Assembly: GCA_003290165.1 (NCBI GenBank)
Contig: QNQO01000814.1
Coordinates: 398,587-462,586, forward strand
Reading direction: 5' to 3'
Source: Berberis thunbergii
Lineage: Eukaryota; Streptophyta; Magnoliopsida; Ranunculales; Berberidaceae
Length of the DNA: 64,000 nucleotides
Part shown: piece by piece, positions 48,991 to 61,642 of the stretch
Position numbering within the stretch: the stretch's first letter is position 1
Layout of the letters: each line of letters starts with the position of its first letter
The notes under the pieces: model-generated
Database searches by the model: none
The model's input: only the letters and a program-made list of their open reading frames with translations
Told to the model about the DNA's origin: nothing
Translations under genes and position numbers: made by a program

Positions 48991-50147
48991 AACTGTACAT
49001 ACAATCTTGATTTTCTTCCCCTTCCATCTGCCCGGCTATGTTGTATTGTCTTTCGTGCATTGATTTCCTCCTCTCTAGAGCCTTTATTCTGTAATAAGGG
49101 TGCATTTACTTCTGCAGCACACAACACTTAAGCGGAATGAGTTTTGTGCCATTTCCTTGTATTGATCGGATTGGGTTTTATACTTGCTAGGAACACAATT
49201 CTTGCAGAGTGACGGATCTGATCAGAGTCCGTCTGCTGTTTCTGTTGTAGAATTAGCATGCTCAAAGTTCTTACCACTGTCGACCATTTGGGTGTTTGAC
49301 ATTTCTGCAGAGAACTATCATGACCCGCAAACTTAGTTTCATTTGTTTCTGTTTCCTAGTGAAAGCATCCTAGAGCGCCATCTTTGATGCTGACTGGAAC
49401 CGAATTTTAAGAGATGATGGCTTGTATGACATCTGAATGATTGTATCTACCACATACTGATGGCTTTCTTTCCCAATCTCTCATGTTACTCATTTTCCCT
49501 TTTCTTTCTTAGGCTGTTTGTTGTCGTGTTCTCCATCTCTCATAATTTTGTTGCTCCTATGCTCTACTAGTAAGTATATACAAAATTTTCCTATTGACAT
49601 TAGTAAAAATAGGCGTCTTTGGTTCGATTGGCAGTTCTAGTTGTATAGACAGAGCAGTTGTGCAGGTTAATGTTGCACCTTAGGCTGAATGGCACGTCCT
49701 GCCAGTTTTACTGTTTCTTTGTGCATACTGCTTAAATTGGTGTTGATGTCTCTATAAGATGAAAGGGACCATGTGATTACTTGCAGTTGGTCCACGATGG
49801 TGTGATGGTCTAGGGAGTTGCACATTGAGATCATCCAATGGCTAAATGATCACCAACATTAACCAATACTATTTGATTATCCTTGTAACGATAACGCAAA
49901 AGTCAATGTCATTAGCAGGGACTGTTTGTAGGGGAGGCGTAAAAAAATCTGAAAGAAAAGAGAGGGTTGTCATCCAGTCCACGCGTGAGAAACAACCCTT
50001 CTAGGAATCGAAAAAAAAAAAAAAAATCAAACAATCACTTGGTCATGGTCGTACATGTGGCATAGGTCGATTTTGATATAGTGAGACCTCAATGGGGTCT
50101 CGAGCAGGCTCAAGCACACTTCAGCCCAGACTCAGTCAAATTACCGT
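48991..50147. other. COI1 3' UTR and intergenic region
   Basis: No second gene. The 3' UTR probably ends within the first few hundred bases; no strong poly(A) signal was fixed. Confidence 0.4.
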
Positions 50148-50229
50148 TCAGTTAGCAGAGGCGGATCCGGGATTGCAGACAAAGGGGGGCAAAAAATTTA
50201 TGGATAATTTAATCCTTAAATAAATAGAT

Positions 50230-50426
50230 AAATATGTTCTTCGAATTTCATCCCTTATGTTGGGATGATACTCCTTGAGTGACTTATGTAATCTAGTTTC
50301 TGAATCAAACTCAGTCTTAATACAACTAATTTTGGAACTAGGAAACTCTTTATCAGACCTATCAGTGACAGCCTGAACAGTAGAACTAGAACTCACATCA
50401 TTTATTCTTTTAAAGTATCTATTCAT
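50230..50426 (-). pseudogene. N-terminal fragment of a hAT (TTF-type) transposase
   Basis: Starts MNRYFKRINDVSSSST and contains KSLKEYHPNIRDEIRRTYL. The start followed by a Ser-rich stretch, and the YHPNIRDEIRR block, are typical of plant TTF-type/DUF4371 hAT transposases. The zinc finger and catalytic domains are absent. Confidence 0.75.
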
Positions 50427-51159
50427 TACTCATCAGCATAAGTGCATAGCTATTTAACTATACAAATACAACAGATAATCCCAATATTCATATTAAAAAT
50501 GCTATCACAGACTTTCAAATTATTAAATTTGTAACGCAAATCAATAATTAACACATGAAAGAGAAGAAACCTCATCAAATACCAAGAACTTGAGATAATG
50601 CATTTTCAACAGATGAAATTAAATATCTACTTAAGCTTCAAGGATCAAATACCCACTTTATCAAAACCTAAGCAAATAAACAAATTAAATTAAATTAAAA
50701 ATCAAATATGAAGTTGTCCTTTACAAATAAAGATGATAAATCAGATGCTTAAACAAACATGAAATACCCCATCAAAACTTAAACAAATATGAAACTCACC
50801 CAAAACTTAAACAACTTAACAAATACTTACCAATCTAAATATCAAGGTGATTAAACAAATACCCACAACTTAAACATGAAGATGACTAACAAAGTATGGA
50901 TTTTTTATCTATCTCTTTGATTTAAAAAAAAAAATTGATTTATCAATAATTGTAGTAAAATAACCTTGATGTCTTTGAAGTTTTTTCATCTTTGCCTGCT
51001 CTTTTTATCAAATACCGAAACCCATGTCATCTCTGATATCTAAAAAGAGAAAAGATCGTGAAAATCAAGAGTTCACATCTTCTCTTCTCTTTTCATATCT
51101 CTCTCTTTTCTCTTTCAAAAATTGAGTTCCTAAAAGACAAGAGGAGCCTTGAGAAACTC

Positions 51160-51445
51160 TTTGTGAAAATCGAGTTCATCAGAAGAGAGATCAAGTTCAT
51201 TAGAAGAGAGGTCGAGTTCCTAAAGCTAAAAGCCAAGAGGAGAGAAACTCTCTCTGAAAAATCGAGTTTGTTTTCATTTCATCAGACTCGGAGTCAGATT
51301 AGAGTCGGGGAGATCGAGTTTGATGAAGGGAGATTGAGTTTGATGAAGAAAGATCAAGTTTAAGAGAGATCGAGTTTGATTAAGGGAGATCAAATTTGAT
51401 GAAGAGAGATCTAGCTTGGTTTCATCAGAGAGAGATCGAGTTTCT
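51160..51445 (+). repeat. Short GAGATCGAGTTTGATGAAG-type tandem repeats
   Basis: Roughly eight to ten imperfect copies of a 20-26 bp unit, in the leader of the hAT element. Confidence 0.7.
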
Positions 51446-52029
51446 GATTTCTTTCTGTTCTCTCTCTTCTATCTTTGTCTGATCTCTCTTTGAAATCTTT
51501 CTCCATCTCTTTCTCTGATCTATCTCGAGTTTCTGATTTTTCTCTGATCCCTCGAAGTTATGATCTCTATCTAGGTTTTTGATTCATCAGAGAGAGAGAC
51601 ATCGAACTCGGTTTCATCCATATCTCTTATCTAGGGCTCAAAGTTGACTCGTTGTTTCCATTTTGGATCGCCAAAGAGGGAAACAGATACCCAAGGTAAG
51701 ATGAGATGTTAAGCTTAAGGTGATTTTGTTGTCCAATTGTCCTGTTGATTTCATTTAGAATCCATAATCAAACAAACTCACCTTATTTCACAGGGATGGA
51801 GAAGAAGATATTGTTGAGGACCGAAGGTGTGGAAACGGAGATTAAAGGCGACAACTCAATTGTTTTCTTCAATTGTGATCTGTGATTGTGATTGTTGTTT
51901 TATAAGAGAGACAAAATAAAATTTCTAAGGGGGGCAAGATTGAAAATTAATATACTTTAATAGATTTTTTTAAAAACTTAAGGGGGTCAATTGACCCCCT
52001 TACCCAAGCTGTAGATCCGCCCATGTCAG

Positions 52030-52581
52030 TCAGGCGCCCAAGCCCATATCATGTGAGCCCAACGTGGCGTAAGTCTTGGAGCTTGATACAAGACAATAAG
52101 GCCTGAACTCAGATCTATGAGCTGTCACAAGTCCAAAATCTATTTTGTACAACTCGATCCAATCACGTATTGAGTCTCAAACAGAGTCAAGTGTCGAATG
52201 CAACTCAGTCATGGACGGGTAAGATCCTCCGCGAAAGTTCCTCCCTCCATCATGCCTCTACGATATAGTTAACAAAGAAGTAAGGTGAACAAAAGGGATG
52301 AATTTATAGTCTACATCCATCATTACTCTCAGTCACCAGACTTCAACCTCGTAGTGCTTTTGACCACCAATAGTGGTCCTTAACTATCACTATTGTTCAA
52401 TTCTTGTAAGTTAGAAATCAACAGACGGAGTTGAAATCAATTGAGGCGGAGTTGGACGCATAAAAAACTAGTCTTTGTTTGATCAATTTAATATGAGTAA
52501 GGCTAAATGGCGAGGGAGGGAGGGAGACCCTCCATCCCCCTTGCAATGCATGCCTTCCATCCCCTGCACGCATCGCGAGGG
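52030..52581. other. Intergenic stretch before the copia element
   Basis: No gene. The last 80 bp (taaatggcgagggagggagg onward) have a faint inverted counterpart just right of the copia element (about 57341-57375). The copia may therefore have landed in a small MITE-like repeat. Confidence 0.35.
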
Positions 52582-52586
52582 TCCTC

Positions 52587-52810
52587 TATTGAGAATATAT
52601 TGCGAATATCCTAATTGATTGGGAATATGTGTATTAGGAAGGTTGCTTATAGAGTCAATATTGTATAATAGTTTTAAGGAAATTAGCAGATTATATTGTG
52701 AATATTCTCACAATATTCTCTGAATTAGTTTGTATATAAACAGGAGATTGTGAATGAGAAAGACAACACAATACACACAAATTAATTCTTTTGTGTCTAA
52801 TATTTCATCA
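52587..52810 (+). repeat. 5' LTR of the 52587-57335 copia
   Basis: 224 bp; nearly identical to the 3' LTR and to the inverted LTR at 61412-61635. Confidence 0.9.
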
Positions 52811-53642
52811 TGGTATCAGAGCATATCATACGAGTATCGTAAAGGGAGAAAAGGTACCTGATCGAAACCTCTTTGACTAAAAAGGGTGATCGAACCTCTA
52901 ATCGATCCTGATCGAGACCTCTGATCGAATCTCTGATTGAACCTGATCGAAGACTGAACCTGATCGAACCTTATCGAATCTGATTGAACCTGAGAAGAAG
53001 AAGAGATCCGTCGAAGAAGCCCTCTCCTCTCTGTGTCGAAGAAGCAGCAGCAGAGAAGAAGAGAAGACATCAGCGAGAATATTTACTTCTGATTGAGTCG
53101 CTGATCGAAACTAATCCACCTTCCGATTGAACCTCTGACCTGATCGAATCAGAAGGAACGAAGAAGAAGAAGGATTGGCTGATCAAACCCCTGATCGAAG
53201 AAGGAACTTTGGCTGATCGAACCCCTGATCGAAGAAGGAACCCCTGATCGAAGAAGGAACTATGGCTGATCGAATCCCTGATCGATGGTGGGTGTGCGAT
53301 TTGAACACTGATCCTACTCCCTACCCTTCATCGAATTTTTTTAAAACCGAAGAAGGAACACTGATCTTGCTCCCTACCCTTCATCGAATTTTTTATCGAA
53401 GAAACCGAAGAAGGAACACTGATCCTGCTCGCTGTGCTCTGATCTCCTCCTCTCTGGTTTAATTCGGGTTTGGTGGCTTGGCTGTGATTCTCTCTGATCT
53501 GATATGTTTCTCTGTTTAAGTTTGTGAAATGAATAAGTAAAAGAAAAGCAAAAAAAAAAAAAAAAAGGTTTCTCTGTGTGAGGAGCAGACAGAGCTGCAA
53601 TTCTTTTTGCAGCATTTTGAGATTTCTCTTTGAACACAGCTC

Positions 53643-54164
53643 ATGGCTGGCGGTGCCAACGCTGCTCAGACAGGTTCTTCTGGGATAGGAGTGACTGAGA
53701 CAAATGCATCTCCACTGCCTAGGCTGAATACCACCCAGTGGCAGACACTTTTCCAAATGCTGGGCAAGTCAAAATTCGCAACGACCGATAAGATGATTGG
53801 TAAGCCTTGGATTATTGATACTGGAGCTTCGAATCACATGACTGGCACGATCGGGGATCTCCGTGACTTAAGGGAGATTGTTCAATGTCCCGTGGGATTG
53901 CCAGATGGGAGTAGCGTTATTGCCACTAAAGAGGGGACGATCCTTCTTGACAGAAATTTCTGTTTGCAAAATGTTATTTATGTGCCAGGGCTAACTTGCA
54001 ATTTAATTTCTGTGTCACAATTGACTGATCACTATAACTATTTTGTCCAATTCACTAATGATATGTGTGTTATACAGGACCGCACTTCGAGGATGTTGAT
54101 TGGTGCGGGTAAACGACGCGATGGACTCTATTACTTTCGGGGCTGCCACAGGTTCATGCAATAA
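53643..54164 (+). pseudogene. copia protease-containing ORF, gag mostly missing
   Basis: Starts MAGGANAAQTGSSGIGV and soon reaches PWIIDTGASNHMTG, the copia aspartic protease active site. It continues through VIYVPGLTCNLISVSQLTD and GLYYFRG before a frame break at the GAG-pre-integrase region. Gag capsid and zinc knuckle are not visible upstream. Confidence 0.8.
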
Positions 54165-57004
54165 AGGCCAATAGTGTGGTGTCTCTTGATCTATGGCACC
54201 AGCGACTGGGTCATCCATCTCTACAGGTAACAAAGTTAGTTCCCGAAGTAAGTTTTAGTGAAAAGAAAAATCGCTTGAATAAAAACTGTGACGTCTGCCA
54301 GAGGGCAAAATAAAGTAGAGATAAGTTTCCTGTCAGTGAACATAAAGCTTCGACTATTTTGAACTTATTCACACTGATTTATGGGGACCTTATCAAACAA
54401 CTTCTTCTTGCGGTGCTTCTTATTTTTTGACCATTGTTGATGATTTTTCCCGTGCTGTATGGATTTATTTACTTGTTGATAAGAAAGAGGTCTCTCATAC
54501 TCTTCAAATGTTTTTCTCGATGGTTAAGAGACAATTTGATAAAGAGTTAAAAATTTTGAGGAGTGATAACGGCACTGAATTCACTTGCCTGCGACAATAT
54601 TTTCTTGATCATGAGATTGTTTTTCCAACGACCTGTGTGGGAACACCTCAACAAAATGGGCGGGTTGAACGGAAACACCAACATATTTTGAACGTAGCTC
54701 GGGCGCTGCGTTTTCAGGGCTCTCTTCCTATTGAATTTTGGGGAGAATGTGTGTTGACGGCTGGATACTTGATAAATAGGACTCCCTCCTTGGTCTTGAA
54801 TGGGAAAACACCTTATAGTGTCTTGTATGGCAGCACACCCACTTACGATCACTTGCGCATTTTGGGGTCCTTGTGTTATGCGCATGTGCACACGGGGGAT
54901 AGTTTGCCAGTAGAAGTCGAAGGTGCGTCTTTGTTGGGTACCCTTATGGAAAAAAGGGGTGGCGTTTGTATGACTTGGAGAAACGAGATTTCTTTGTTTC
55001 TCGTAATGTTGTATTCTCGGAAGGAGTTTTTCCTTTTGCAGATAATTTTAATTTAGACCACAATGGTCTGCCTAATATCGAGGCGGTTCAAAAAGACTTT
55101 GAGGAGACATCTACGCCTGTTTTGAGGGGGGGGTACCGATGAGTTTGTACAGCCGGATAGGACTGCTGGGCAGTCGGCATGTGCCGAGGAGTTTGTTCAG
55201 CCAAATAGAGCTGCTGGGCAGTCGGTGTGCCGAGGATGGGAATGCTGGTGCCGAGGATGGGGCAAATGCTGGTGCCGAGGCGTTTGTACAGCCAGATGAG
55301 GCTGCTGGGCAGCCGGTTTGTGCGAACCAGGAGGACAACCCGGACGCAAGTCAGGAAGATGTGTTGGGCAGGGGTCAACGCAGAAGACAAGCCTCGATAC
55401 GACTACGTGATTATGTTACTCATACCATTCAGAAAATGAGTCCATCCGTCCCTCCTTCACCCGTACCACGGCATTCCTCAGGTACACCCTATCCTATAGC
55501 ACATTATGTGAATTGTGATAATTTTTCTATGCGACATAGACATTTTCTTGCCAGCCTTGACAGCAAATCGGGAACCTGTGTGCTATTCTGAGGCCGTGAA
55601 AGACAGCCGTTGGAGGGATGCCATGCGACGAGAAATTGAGGCTCTTGAGATTAATGAAACCTGGGTTGTAGCAGACTTGCCACCAAGAAAGAAAGTTCTC
55701 GGATGCAAGTGGGTATACAAGATCAAGTATAACTCTGATGGTACCATTGAGCGATTTAAGGCTCGGCTGGTTATTCTTGGGAATCATCAAATTGAAGGAG
55801 TTGATTATACAGAGACATTTGCTCCAGTAGCTAAGATGGTTATAGTAAGGGTCTTTCTTGCCGTTGCGGCTGCCATGAATTGGGAAGTCATCAGATGGAT
55901 GTTTATAATGCATTTCTACATGGTGACCTTGCGGAGGAGGTATACATGAATTACCACCCGGGTTTTCAGGTGGAGACTTCTGGAAAGGTGTCCAAGCTTA
56001 GGAAATCATTATATGGGCTGAAGCAGGCACCTCGATGCTGGTTTGCTAAACTGTCAACTGCTTTGAAGAATTATGGTTTTCGGCAATCTTATTCAGATTA
56101 TTCTTTGTTTACTCTACAAAGAGGTGCGGTTTCAGCTCAGTGTTCTTGTCTATGTCGACGACCTTATCATCTCTGGGCGTAATCCGGTTGATATACTGAA
56201 ATTCAAGGGTTACCTCAGTGCTTGTTCCACATGAAGATCTGGGTCCTTTAAAGTATTTCTTGGGGGTAGAAGTGGCACGCGACCCAGATGGATTTGTACT
56301 TTGTCAACGCAAATACGCACTTGACATCATTTCTGAGGCCGGATTGCTAGGAGCAAGGCCCGCGGCTGTGCCACTAGAACAGAATCACCCGACTCGCCTT
56401 GTCTACGAGTCAAGAGCTCGCTGATCCCGAGCCTTATCGTCGCTTGGTGGGGCGGCTAATTTATTTGTGTTTTACTCGACCCGAATTATCTTATAGTGTT
56501 CATGTTTATCTCAATTTATGCAACGTCTCGGGGCAGATCACTGGGACGCTGCTTTGTGAGTGGTCCGATACTTAAAAGGTAATCCAGGTCAAGGTATACA
56601 TTTGAGTAGTAAGTGTGACATGCAGTTACATGGATGGTGTGATGCTGATTGAACCGGATGCCCTTTGACTCGGCGGTCCCTCACTGGTTGGTTTGGTGTT
56701 CCTTGGGAACTCGCCGGTATCTTGGAAGACAAAAAGCAACATACTGCATCCCGCTCCTCCGCAGAGGCGGAATATAGGTCTATGGCTATGACTACATGTG
56801 AGTTGAAATGGCTTAAAGCTATTTCAGCTAGCCTCGGGATGCCTCACACACGTCCTATGTCTCTTCATTGTGATAGTCAGGCGGCTCTCCATATATCTCA
56901 AAATCCCGTTTTTCATGAACGGACAAAACATATTGAGTCGATTATCACTTTGTCCGTGATGACATTGTTGTTGGACATATCAACCCACATTTGTCCCATC
57001 CAAT
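54164..57004 (+). pseudogene. copia integrase, RT and RNase H, multiply frameshifted
   Basis: The integrase core at about 54415-54740 shows VDDFSRAVWIYL, LRSDNGTEF and GTPQQNGRVERKH (D, D and E residues). RT blocks are [40 protein letters not shown] and [13 protein letters not shown], in successive frames. The YVDD region near 56145-56160 is out of frame. RNase H-like sequence (SRSSAEAEYRSMA, TKHIE) ends near 57000. At least five frame breaks by reading; not translatable. Confidence 0.88.
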
Positions 57005-57109
57005 GAGCAACTCGCTGACATTTTCACAAAAGCATTGGGCAAACGTCAATATGAGTATCTACTTCGCAAGTTGGGCATACGGATCTCCATGCACCAACTT
57101 GAGGGGGGG

Positions 57110-57335
57110 TATTGAGAATATATTGCGAATATCCTTAATTGATTGGGAATATGTGTATTAGGAAGGTTGCTTATAGAGTCAATATTGTATAATAGTTTTA
57201 AGGAAATTAGCAGATTATATGTGAATATTCTCACAATATTCTCTGGATTTAGTTTGTATATAAACAGGAGATTGTAAATGAGAAAGACAACACAATACAC
57301 ACAAATTAATTCTTTTGTGTCTAATATTTCCATCA
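57110..57335 (+). repeat. 3' LTR of the 52587-57335 copia
   Basis: 226 bp. It ends 236 bp before the GH3 start codon, so any LTR promoter activity could reach that gene. Confidence 0.9.
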
Positions 57336-57571
57336 TCCTCCCTTTCTCGCAGGTTTCCTCGACCATTAAATTTTCCATTTAATATTGTTCCTTCTACGAT
57401 GAATAGTACCTGTTAACGGATAAGTAGGAAGTAGCTTTCCCTGCATTATACTGTACTTATTTTAATAATACCATGTCATTGACTGATAGACTTGCTCAAG
57501 CTAGAGTCCAGGTTCAGTTGGTAATTCAATTAAGAGGAGCAAAGAAGACTAAGCATCTAATTGCTCCTGAA

Positions 57572-60500
57572 ATGGATAAACCAGGAGTGACAGTATGCAT
57601 TTACAGAGATCCCAACCAGTCTGTGGAAGATAGGGTAAGAGACCTTATCGCTCGCATGACACTGAAAGAGAAAGCAACACAGATGACCTGCACTGAAAAT
57701 CTTGTAGCACAGCCTGCTACCCTTAAAGACCTTTCAATGGTAACATCTTTTCTACCTTGCATATTTGCCTATATAGATTTGCAGCTATTCATCTGATCTA
57801 TCTAAGAGTACTTGATTTATTTCTTTTATTTTATAGGTGGGTTTTCATTGCTCATCGAGAGACTACCCAGAAAAGCATGAACTCCATCTGATTGGGCTGA
57901 TATGGTTGATAGTGCACAGAAAGCAGCATTGGAATCACGACTTGGCATACCGATCATCTATTCATGTGACGCGGTTCATGGGCAGTGCTATATTTATGGT
58001 GCAACAATCTTTCCCCACAATATTGGTCTTGGAGCAGCTAGGTGAGTTCTTTACTGAATCTGGGGCCTATAAAAAAGATTAACAGATAATGGATTGTCAG
58101 TCTCCTTAGCTGCAATATGAAAAGCCATAATGGAAAATGAGTTTAGTTGAACCCATTCTTACTCGAGATTTAGCATTGGATTGGAGAGTCGAATCACTGG
58201 CTACAAGTCATTTTGGTACTTGCACTTTTTTCTAATGCGCTTCAGTCAATTAAATTTGAAAATCCTAAGGTGATTAACTGATTGGTTGAAGCGCGTAATG
58301 CTGCAAACTGGTATTTTGAGTTGATGAACTTTATTTTGCTTTTTTACAGAGACGCAGATTTGGTTCAAAGAATAGGGGCTGCAGCTGCTCTAGAAATTAA
58401 AGCAACAGGCATAAATCATACTTATGCTCCTATGGTAGCTGTAAGTATTTACAACACAATTCATATTTCATACTGAGCAGAAAATTTCTCTCCAGGCCTG
58501 AAAAAGGACCCCTTGGATCGCATTGCGTGTAGACAACAAACAATATTCTTCTACTACTTGCATGCATAACCTAAATACATGTACAAATGTGTAATACCTA
58601 GTCATTGCCATTGTCTGGTGTTCAAGTCTATGATATCCATTCAAATTACTATGAAGATCCCACTATATATGTGGCTGATACAGCGTTACTACTTGAAATA
58701 ATCACCAATTCTGATTTACAAGGAATTCAGACAACCAATTTGCTTCCCATCTTTCTGAACTAACTGCTAATGGCTTTACTTACTAATGTTCGACTAAAGT
58801 ACATTGGAATGAGTTGTGACAGGTTAGTCGAGATCCAAGATGGGGACGGTTTTATGGAGAGTTTCAGCGAGGACACAGAAGTTGTGAGGAGTATGACTTC
58901 AATCATTTCTGGCATGCAAGGCATTCCACCTGAAGATCACCCTAATGGTTACCCTTACATTGCTGGAAGGTAGATAAAAGCCTTTATCTATTTAGTTTTA
59001 AGTGTATTTTGTGATCGCCAAATAAATTGTATAGAAAATCCATTGTACTTCAACCAAATGTGGTGTCACAACCAAGTTGTCAATTAGTGATATTTCTTGA
59101 CTTCTACAAATAGGTAAATTCTTCATTCAGCGATAATGCAAGACTAAAATAAATGTCAGAAACCCTGATGTACTAACTTCTAGTTACGTTAGCTTCGACT
59201 TATCATGTTCCTCTTTTAGGGATAGCTGAGTTGGTATGGGTCCATGGCTTTTCTAATCTTATTCGTACATTATGACAAGTAGGTTGGTTTAATTCCAGAA
59301 CTTCTTGACTATGTCATGGGTTTGATTGCAGAAAGAATGTTATTGCATGCGCAAACATTTCGTTGGTGATGGAGGCCCGAGTTTGGTTTAATGGAGGGAA
59401 TACAAAACTATCCTATACTGACTTGGAGAGGATTCATATGAGGCCTTATTTGGACTGCCTGGCTAAAGGAGTCTCTACTATCATGCCATCCTATACCAGT
59501 TGGAATGGGGTCAGACTGCAGGTCACCATTTTCTCCTAAAAAATATTTTAAAAGAGAAACTTGGTTTCAAGGTACTATAATCTTCAACGATCCATGGGCC
59601 AAATTCCATTTTTCTTGTAATGTGAAACTATCAAGTGCACTAACAGGAGGTCACATTCTGTTGCAGGGTTATGTGGTTTCTGACTGGGAAGGGATTGATA
59701 CAATATGTGAACCCTATAGAGCTGATTATCGATATTGTGTCTATGCTTCAGTTAATGCTGGAATTGATATGGTATACACTGAAACCACTGAGAATGAATC
59801 TATGAACAGCTGTAATTCTGTTACAACCTTGTGTTATTGCAGGTGCTTGAGCCTTTAAGATATGAAGAATTCTAGAGACTTTGATATCTCTAGTAGAGCA
59901 GGGGGAGATATCTATGACAAGGATTAATGATGCTGTGGAGCGGATTCTGAGGGTCAAGTTCATTGCGGGTTTGTTTGAGTTCCCATTTACTGATAGATCT
60001 TTGCTAGATTCCGTGGGCTGTAAGGTACATTTCCAGAATTTTAGACTAATGTTGAAGACCCAATACTTAAGAGTGGTGTTTATAATCAATGGGTGTTATC
60101 ATTGTGTACTCTACTACAGCTTCAACCCAAAAACCTAACAGGAATGTCATATATGCTTCAGGGTTTTATCTAGGTGGTTGCCATGTGAATTATATCTTAC
60201 CAATGTCATTTGTTCGTCATAGGAGCATAGGGAACTAGCACGTGAAGCTGTTCGGAAGTCACTGGTTCTGCTAAAGAATGGAAAAGATGCAAAGAAACCG
60301 TTACTTCCTCTAGATAAAAATGCAAAGAGGATTCTTGTTGCAGGTAGACATGCAGATGATCTAGGTTACCAATGTGGAGGATGGACAATGACCAAGTATG
60401 GAACAAGTGGTGTAATTACTATGGGTATGTAAAATATACATCTAATCTTATTCATAAATTTTCATTAGGAATGAGTTGTCTTGCCACATGTACGGTGCCA

Positions 60501-61020
60501 TACGCCAAATTAATACCTTTGGTTTCTTTACTTAGGTACAACCATCTTGGGAGCTATCAAAGACACAGTCGGGGAAAAAACACAAGTAACCTATGAGCAG
60601 AGCCCATCATTAAACACCTTTGAAGGCGAAGAATTCTCATTTGCAATTGTTGTTGTAGGAGAGCCAGCATATGCAGAGAGCAGGGGATACAATACTAAGC
60701 TTGAAATCCCATTTGATGGCATTGACATTATAAACATGGTTACTAAGAGAGTTCCTACATTGGTGATTCTAGTATCAGGGAGGCCTCTAGTAATAGAACC
60801 AGAGTTGCTAGACAAGATGGATGCACTAGTTGCTGCTTGGTTGCCCGGGAGTGAAGGAGGTGGTGTTGCAGATGTCGTGTTTGGAGATTGTGATTTTGAA
60901 GGGTTGCTGCCAGTGAGCTGGTTCAGAAATGTGGATCAAGTGCCCATGAATCATGGAGATGAGCATTATGATCCTTTGTTTCCATTAGGCTTTGGGTTGA
61001 GGATGATTTGTAGCCCTTAG
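57572..61020 (+). pseudogene. GH3 family beta-glucosidase / glucan exohydrolase-like gene, damaged
   Basis: GH3 enzymes remove terminal glucose from beta-glucosides or glucans. Nine exons by homology and splice sites: 57572-57739, 57837-58041, 58350-58440, 58823-58969, 59332-59571, 59667-59771, 59843-60024, 60223-60424 and 60536-61020. Motifs include [48 protein letters not shown], the nucleophile region [44 protein letters not shown] and YDPLFPLGFGL. The start MDKPGVTV lacks a signal peptide, as in one plant clade. Lesions: an in-frame stop in exon 2, an extra base in exon 4, missing bases in exon 5 (three places) and exon 7. The last two exons are clean. Many lesions suggest a pseudogene, though homopolymer errors may explain some. 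Confidence 0.85.
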
Positions 61021-61411
61021 GTTTGAATTTGTGTTGAAACATCTCAATGTTCGAACTTTAGTTGGCTTATGTTGGAAACTTCAAGCCAAACAAACCAAGG
61101 TTGGGTTTGGGTCTGAGCAACTTATTATAGGTCATTTCTGTAATGAGAAACCTGCATTTACAAGATACGGTTAAGCGTTCAATGGTTCTCGAAGTCATTT
61201 AAAAGATCATTTATGAATTTTCTTTAATAGATGTTATTAGGTTTGATTAGTAACATATTCGAAGTTGTGAATTTTTTTAATAGATGTTATTAGAGTTCTT
61301 TAAAAGTGCTCTCTGTTTCCCCTCTACTCTTGTTTTGCTTTCTTTACTTTATGATATTTTCAACACGTTATCAGCACGAGCCCTAACCCTAGCAGCTATT
61401 AAGATTGAAAC
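61021..61411. other. GH3 3' region with a retrotransposon leader relic
   Basis: Includes caacacgttatcagcacgag at about 61361-61380, which resembles the LTR-end/primer-binding junction of other plant copia elements, directly followed by ccctaaccctagcagctatt. The copia copy at 61412 is inserted next to it. Confidence 0.4.
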
Positions 61412-61635
61412 TGATAAAATGTTAGACATAAAGGAAATGATTTGTGTGTATTGTGTTGTCTTTCTCATTCACAATCTCCTGTTTATATACAAACTAATTC
61501 AGAGAATATTGTGAGAATATTCACAATATAATCTGTTAATTTCCTTATAACTATTATACAATATTGACTCTATAAGCAACCTTCTTAATACACATATTCC
61601 CAATCAATTAGGATATTCGTAATATATTCTCAATA
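61412..61635 (-). repeat. 3' LTR of the second copia copy
   Basis: 224 bp, an inverted near-copy of 52587-52810. The presumed target duplication at its left is GAAAC (61407-61411); it cannot be checked on the other side. Confidence 0.88.
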
Positions 61636-61642
61636 CCCCCCC

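Larger units (their letters stand above)
50156..52025 (-). mobile_element. Internally deleted hAT transposon (TTF-type transposase family)
   Basis: The ends CAGAGGCGGATC and (reverse complement) CATGGGCGGATC match at 10 of 12 positions. TCAGTTAG (50148-50155) and TCAGTCAG (52026-52033) are a seven-of-eight octamer duplication. The element reads right to left: leader and probable intron (donor CCTGTGAAATAAG/GTGAGT near 51795), then the transposase start at 50426. The frame runs out at the left end after about 70 residues, so nearly the whole transposase has been deleted. Confidence 0.85.
52587..57335 (+). mobile_element. Ty1/copia retrotransposon, gag-poor, inserted upstream of the GH3 gene
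   Basis: LTRs at 52587-52810 and 57110-57335 start TATTGAGAAT and end TTCATCA/TTCCATCA. The pentamers TCCTC at 52582-52586 and 57336-57340 are a perfect target duplication. The initiator-Met primer-binding site TGGTATCAGAGC follows at 52811-52822 and a polypurine tract (gaggggggg) precedes the 3' LTR. The leader (52823-53640) is filled with CTGATCGAAC-type repeats and contains no recognisable gag. Protease, integrase, RT and RNase H follow with several frameshifts. It is the same family as the copy at 61412-64000. Confidence 0.93.

Noticed and set aside
48710..49105. 131-residue minus-strand ORF
   Set aside because: Antisense to the last COI1 exon and 3' UTR, with no independent support.
51058..51363. 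101-residue ORF inside the hAT element
   Set aside because: It translates the short tandem repeats of the element leader and lies on the strand opposite to the transposase.
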